DNA from: Flavobacteriales bacterium
GTDB lineage: Bacteria > Bacteroidota > Bacteroidia > Flavobacteriales_F > PHOS-HE28
Direction: 5' to 3'
Assembly (NCBI GenBank): GCA_016717305.1
Contig: JADKFY010000028.1
Location: forward strand, 5,048 to 69,047
DNA length: 64,000 nt
In this document: positions 61,269 to 64,000 of the stretch, piece after piece
How the letters are laid out: every line of letters starts with the position of its first letter
Position numbering within the stretch: position 1 is the first letter of the stretch
Made by a program: the position numbers and the translations under genes
Notes under the pieces: model-generated
What the model saw: only the letters and a program-made list of their open reading frames with translations
What the model was told of the DNA's origin: nothing
Database searches by the model: none

Positions 61269-62159
61269 ATGTCCTTAACTCGTTCAACCCCGGCCAAGGG
61301 CCAAAAATTGAAGTGGCTGCGCAAGCTGAAGGACAAGTATCGCTTGTTGCTGATCAACGACAGCACGTTCGAGGAGCGATTCAGCATGCGGCTCAACCGG
61401 CTCAATGTGCTGCTGTTGGCGATCGGGGCGTTCACCGCATATGGCGCTTTTGTCACCGCAGTGATCGTATTCACCCCGCTGAAGCGATACATACCCGGCT
61501 ATTCCGATCAGGAGACCAAGCGGAACGCCTATCTCGGCTTGATCAAAGCGGATTCCTTGGAATTGAAAGTGGCGGAGCGTGATCTGTACGTGGAGAACCT
61601 GAGAATGGTATTAAGCGGGGAGTTGAAGGCGGACAGCGCCAACCTGTTCGCCCCTTTGGCGGCAAAACCCGATGCGGCTGACTTGGAGCCAAGTCGCGCG
61701 GACAGTCTGCTGAGAGCGCGCATTGCCAAGGAAGAGGCTTACAGTTTGAACGAGGGAAGGGCCACCTCGGACCGACGCGAGCTTGCAGGCATCTTCTTCT
61801 TTCCACCACTTCGTGGCATCGTAACAAGTGCTTTCGACCGTAGACAGGACCATTTCGGCATCGACATCGTGACCAACGCCGATGCAGCTGTAAAGGCATG
61901 TTTGGCCGGGACAGTAACGCTTTCGGCTTGGACCACTGATGCCGGGCATGTATTGGCGATCCAACATGGGAACGACCTGTTGAGCCTGTACAAGCACAAC
62001 AGTGTTTTGCTCAAGAAAGTAGGCGATAAGGTGAAGGCGGGTGAGGCCATTGCCATCGTGGGAAACAGTGGTGAACTGACCACAGGTCCACATTTGCACT
62101 TCGAACTTTGGTTGAACGGCGAACCGGTGGACCCGCAGGGGTACATGGTGTTCCAATGA
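61269..62159 (+). CDS. M23 family membrane-anchored metallopeptidase
   Basis: M23 enzymes cut peptide cross-links of peptidoglycan. A cytoplasmic basic segment is followed by a membrane helix (residues about 45-65, NVLLLAIGAFTAYGAFVTAVIVF), then a short stalk with charged helices. The catalytic domain near the C-terminus contains HFGIDIV (first Zn ligand His and Asp) and GPHLHFELW (HxH), with NSGELTTG just before, so all zinc ligands are present and the enzyme should be active. The length is 296 residues. ATG 61269 is preferred over the TTG nine bases upstream. It is divergent to sprE; their shared upstream region is 178 bp. Confidence 0.93.
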   Translation: MSLTRSTPAKGQKLKWLRKLKDKYRLLLINDSTFEERFSMRLNRLNVLLLAIGAFTAYGAFVTAVIVFTPLKRYIPGYSDQETKRNAYLGLIKADSLELKVAERDLYVENLRMVLSGELKADSANLFAPLAAKPDAADLEPSRADSLLRARIAKEEAYSLNEGRATSDRRELAGIFFFPPLRGIVTSAFDRRQDHFGIDIVTNADAAVKACLAGTVTLSAWTTDAGHVLAIQHGNDLLSLYKHNSVLLKKVGDKVKAGEAIAIVGNSGELTTGPHLHFELWLNGEPVDPQGYMVFQ

Positions 62160-62185
62160 AAGATCAGGATCAGAGATCGGGGGCA

Positions 62186-62215
62186 GGATGCAACTTGCTC
62201 CTTGCGCCTGCACCG
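62186..62215. repeat. Short TTGC/GCAGG repeat related to that at 7.9-8.07 kb
   Basis: The 74-bp gap between the M23 and GH3 genes contains GCAGGATGCAACTTGCTCC and CTTGCGCCTGCAC, an imperfect inverted pair built from the same TTGC and GCAGG units as the repeat region of the TPR lipoprotein. Confidence 0.4.
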
Positions 62216-62233
62216 GCCCCTTGAGTTCCGAAC

Positions 62234-63733
62234 ATGAGCCTTAAAAGCACATTTGCCAAACCTTACGCCAAACGTGTTACCGCAGCGGTGATGCGACGTG
62301 CCATGGAACCTGTGGCCACTCAACGAAAGGTGTTGCAGGGCTTATTGCGTAAAGGTGTTAAAACCGCCTTTGGAATGGACCATGGACTCGCTCAAGTACA
62401 TGATCATGAGGGTCTCGTGCGTGCAGTTCCGTTACGCGATTACGAGGCGCTAAAGCCGTACATCGACCGGGTCGTGGCCGGAGAGGAGAGCGTATTGTGG
62501 CCGGGTAGGCCCATGTACTTGTGCAAGACCAGCGGCACCACGAGTGGTGCGAAGTACATCCCGATCACAAAGGATAGTTTGCCCAACCACATCGGGAGCG
62601 CTCGTAGGGCGCTGTTGGCCTACATCGCCAATAGCGGTCGCTCGGAGTTCGTGGATGGAAAGATGATCTTCCTGCAGGGTAGCCCGGTACTGGATCGGTC
62701 CAAGGTCATCCCTTCGGGCCGGCTGAGCGGCATAGTGGCGAACCATGTCCCACGCTACCTCTTGAAGAATCGTATGCCCAGTTATGCCACCAACACCATT
62801 TTGGACTGGGAGGCGAAAGTGGATGCTATCGTTGGTGAAACCATTGGCGCGGACATGCGACTGATCAGCGGCATTCCGGCTTGGGTGCAGATGTATTTTG
62901 AACGCGTTTTGGCCCGCACCGGGAAAGCCAATGTACGTGAGGTCTTCCCGAATTTCTCCCTGTTCGTGTACGGCGGAGTGAACTATACGCCCTACCGCAG
63001 CCGCATGGAAACCTTGATCGGCGGAAGTGTGCCAAGCGTTGAACTATTTCCGGCCAGCGAGGGCTTTATCGCTTATCAGGACAAGAGCAACGAGGAGGGC
63101 CTACTACTGGTGCTGGACAATGGCATTTACTTCGGGTTCCTTCCAATTGCTTCAGGGAACCCCTCTCCTTGGGAGAGGGGCAGTGGAGTGGGTGTCCTTC
63201 ACATAGGCGAGGTAGAGATCGGCGTGCAATATGCCTTGATCCTGTACACCAACGCCGGCCTGTGGGGCTACGAGATCGGGGATACGATCAAATTCGTTTC
63301 GCTTTCACCGCCACGTATGGTCGTTACTGGCCGCACCAAGCATTTCACCAGTGCGTTCGGGGAACATGTGATCGCAGAGGAAGTGGAAGGGGCACTGCAA
63401 GATGCGATGGCCCAAGTACGGTGTGAGGTGGCGGAGTTCACCGTGGCCCCACAGCTATCCCCGACCGCGGGGCTACCGCATCACGAGTGGTTCATCGAAT
63501 TCGCGGCGCAGCCAGCGGATCCCCAATTGTTCGCGGACAAGATCGACAAGGCCTTGCAACAGCGTAATCCTTACTACAAGGACCTGATCGCCGGTAAGGT
63601 GCTACGTCCGCTAATGATCACCTCTTTGCCCAGAGGTTCGTTCGCAAGCTGGATGAAAGCGCGCGGCATGAACGATGCACAAAGCAAAGTGCCGAGGCTG
63701 GCGAACGATAGGCGGTACGTGGAAGGACTGTGA
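62234..63733 (+). CDS. GH3 family acyl-adenylating enzyme
   Basis: GH3 proteins belong to the ANL superfamily of acyl-adenylate enzymes; in plants they conjugate amino acids to jasmonate or auxin, and bacterial substrates are unknown. The ATP-binding loop is visible as CKTSGTTSGAKYIPI (about residues 96-110), then VFPNFSLFVYGGVNY, ELFPASEGFIAYQD, and later NAGLWGYEIGDTIKF and VTGRTKHFTSAFGEH. All match the order in bacterial GH3 proteins. Residues around 310-320 (GNPSPWERGSGVG) are encoded by a palindromic repeat inserted between the strands PIAS and LHIGEVEIG. The length is 499. The cytosolic role is not known. Confidence 0.9.
   Translation: MSLKSTFAKPYAKRVTAAVMRRAMEPVATQRKVLQGLLRKGVKTAFGMDHGLAQVHDHEGLVRAVPLRDYEALKPYIDRVVAGEESVLWPGRPMYLCKTSGTTSGAKYIPITKDSLPNHIGSARRALLAYIANSGRSEFVDGKMIFLQGSPVLDRSKVIPSGRLSGIVANHVPRYLLKNRMPSYATNTILDWEAKVDAIVGETIGADMRLISGIPAWVQMYFERVLARTGKANVREVFPNFSLFVYGGVNYTPYRSRMETLIGGSVPSVELFPASEGFIAYQDKSNEEGLLLVLDNGIYFGFLPIASGNPSPWERGSGVGVLHIGEVEIGVQYALILYTNAGLWGYEIGDTIKFVSLSPPRMVVTGRTKHFTSAFGEHVIAEEVEGALQDAMAQVRCEVAEFTVAPQLSPTAGLPHHEWFIEFAAQPADPQLFADKIDKALQQRNPYYKDLIAGKVLRPLMITSLPRGSFASWMKARGMNDAQSKVPRLANDRRYVEGL
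63160..63180 (+). repeat. Palindromic repeat element inside the GH3 coding sequence
   Basis: CCCCTCTCC at 63160-63168 pairs exactly with GGAGAGGGG at 63172-63180 around the loop TTG, and GCAGTGGAGTGGGTG follows. This is the typical make-up of a widely scattered bacterial intergenic palindrome (CTCTCCTTGGGAGAGGG type). Here it lies in frame and adds about 12-14 residues. Confidence 0.75.
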
Positions 63734-63895
63734 TCACCCGATCACAACTGCCTTCGGATATCGCTTCTTCCAAAAGTCCAGCGCCTTAAGGCTTGCAAGG
63801 GTGATCACTGTACGGTGGTCCAACTGGACCTTGATGGCTTTCAATCCATCCTTGATCGGTTGCGTTAGGACCAGTTTCTTTTTAGCGCGTGGCAT
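63734..63895 (-). CDS. Small basic protein, 53 residues
   Basis: A 54-codon frame runs from ATG 63895 to a TGA at 63736-63734, next to the GH3 stop. The product begins PRAKKKLVLTQPIKDGLKAIK and contains DHRTVITL, SLKALDFWKKRYPKAVVIG at its end. It is basic, has no signal or membrane segment, and its codons resemble those of neighbouring genes. I do not recognise the family. The tail-to-tail placement with the GH3 gene, the absence of stops and the composition support it, but no promoter box is clear. The remaining 105 bases to the window end show nothing else. Confidence 0.55.
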   Translation of the reverse strand: MPRAKKKLVLTQPIKDGLKAIKVQLDHRTVITLASLKALDFWKKRYPKAVVIG

Positions 63896-64000
63896 CGTCG
63901 TTTTGGGATTTGTTTACGATCCACATACGTGATCCTATGCCGAACGGACCATCTCCTCAAACTTCTCGATTTGACACTGCCTTTCAGTGTCTTTGTCATT

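Overview
The window looks like chromosome of an uncultured Bacteroidota, most likely a Flavobacteriales-type lineage with a fairly high G+C content. This is inferred from type IX secretion (T9SS) genes (PorZ, SprE/PorW, a PorP/SprF-family protein), T9SS sorting tails of type A and type B, Bacteroidota-only families (DUF4292, DUF4837), and -7 promoter boxes of the TAnnTTTG type. An obvious Shine-Dalgarno sequence was noted at only one gene. I could not run any database search, so family names rest on motifs and order of domains read by eye.

Layout. Bases 1-6300 hold four secreted or accessory genes, each interrupted by an apparent single-base frameshift: a dockerin-like T9SS type A tail protein, a GEVED-domain T9SS protein, a Gly/Tyr/Trp-rich protein, and a Fic AMPylase with an AbiEi-like N-terminus. 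Bases 6.4-13.8 kb carry a co-directional set: dut, a sugar-nucleotide nucleotidyltransferase, a TPR lipoprotein, a DUF4292 lipoprotein and an EnvC-like M23 protein (the last four joined by ATGA overlaps), then tatA and gatA. A HEPN/MNT toxin-antitoxin-like pair follows at 13.8-14.5 kb, then an MltD-type lytic transglycosylase whose ORF runs into a DUF4837 lipoprotein. From 17.7 to 32.1 kb nearly all genes are on the minus strand: an oligopeptidase B-like lipoprotein, recO-porZ, tRNA-Cys, folB-gltX, a polysaccharide flippase, an enoyl-CoA hydratase and an NtrY-like histidine kinase, with one plus-strand CsbD gene.

The centrepiece is a single 18.5 kb gene (32264-50791) for a secreted protein of about 6,175 residues. 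It has a signal peptide, an IgGFc-binding-like N-terminal domain, 62 tandem repeats of about 88 residues (264 bp), two PKD-like domains and a T9SS type B (CHU_C) tail. A PorP/SprF-family outer-membrane gene follows 13 bp later. This resembles the SprB-SprF adhesin/partner arrangement. The repeats show a three-unit and, in the middle, a six-unit higher-order period. Two copies 1,584 bp apart share 43 identical consecutive residues while their DNA differs at seven synonymous third positions, so protein-level constraint is visible directly.

Bases 51.9-58.2 kb hold, reading leftward, bactofilin, an AtpI-like membrane protein, AtpZ, then atpB-E-F-H-A-G; the beta and epsilon subunits are absent, as is usual when atpDC sits elsewhere in Bacteroidota. 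SprE/PorW and an M23 peptidase diverge at 61.1-61.3 kb, followed by a GH3-family gene that carries an in-frame palindromic repeat, and a probable 53-residue minus-strand gene.

Working together: PorZ, SprE and the PorP/SprF protein belong to export and surface display through T9SS. The giant adhesin and the two tail-bearing proteins at the left end are likely cargo. MltD and the two M23 proteins act on peptidoglycan. Two themes cut across the window: a recurrent -7 box TAYCTTYG, often placed so close to the start codon that transcripts should be leaderless, and several short repeat families that sit inside signal-peptide or coding sequence.
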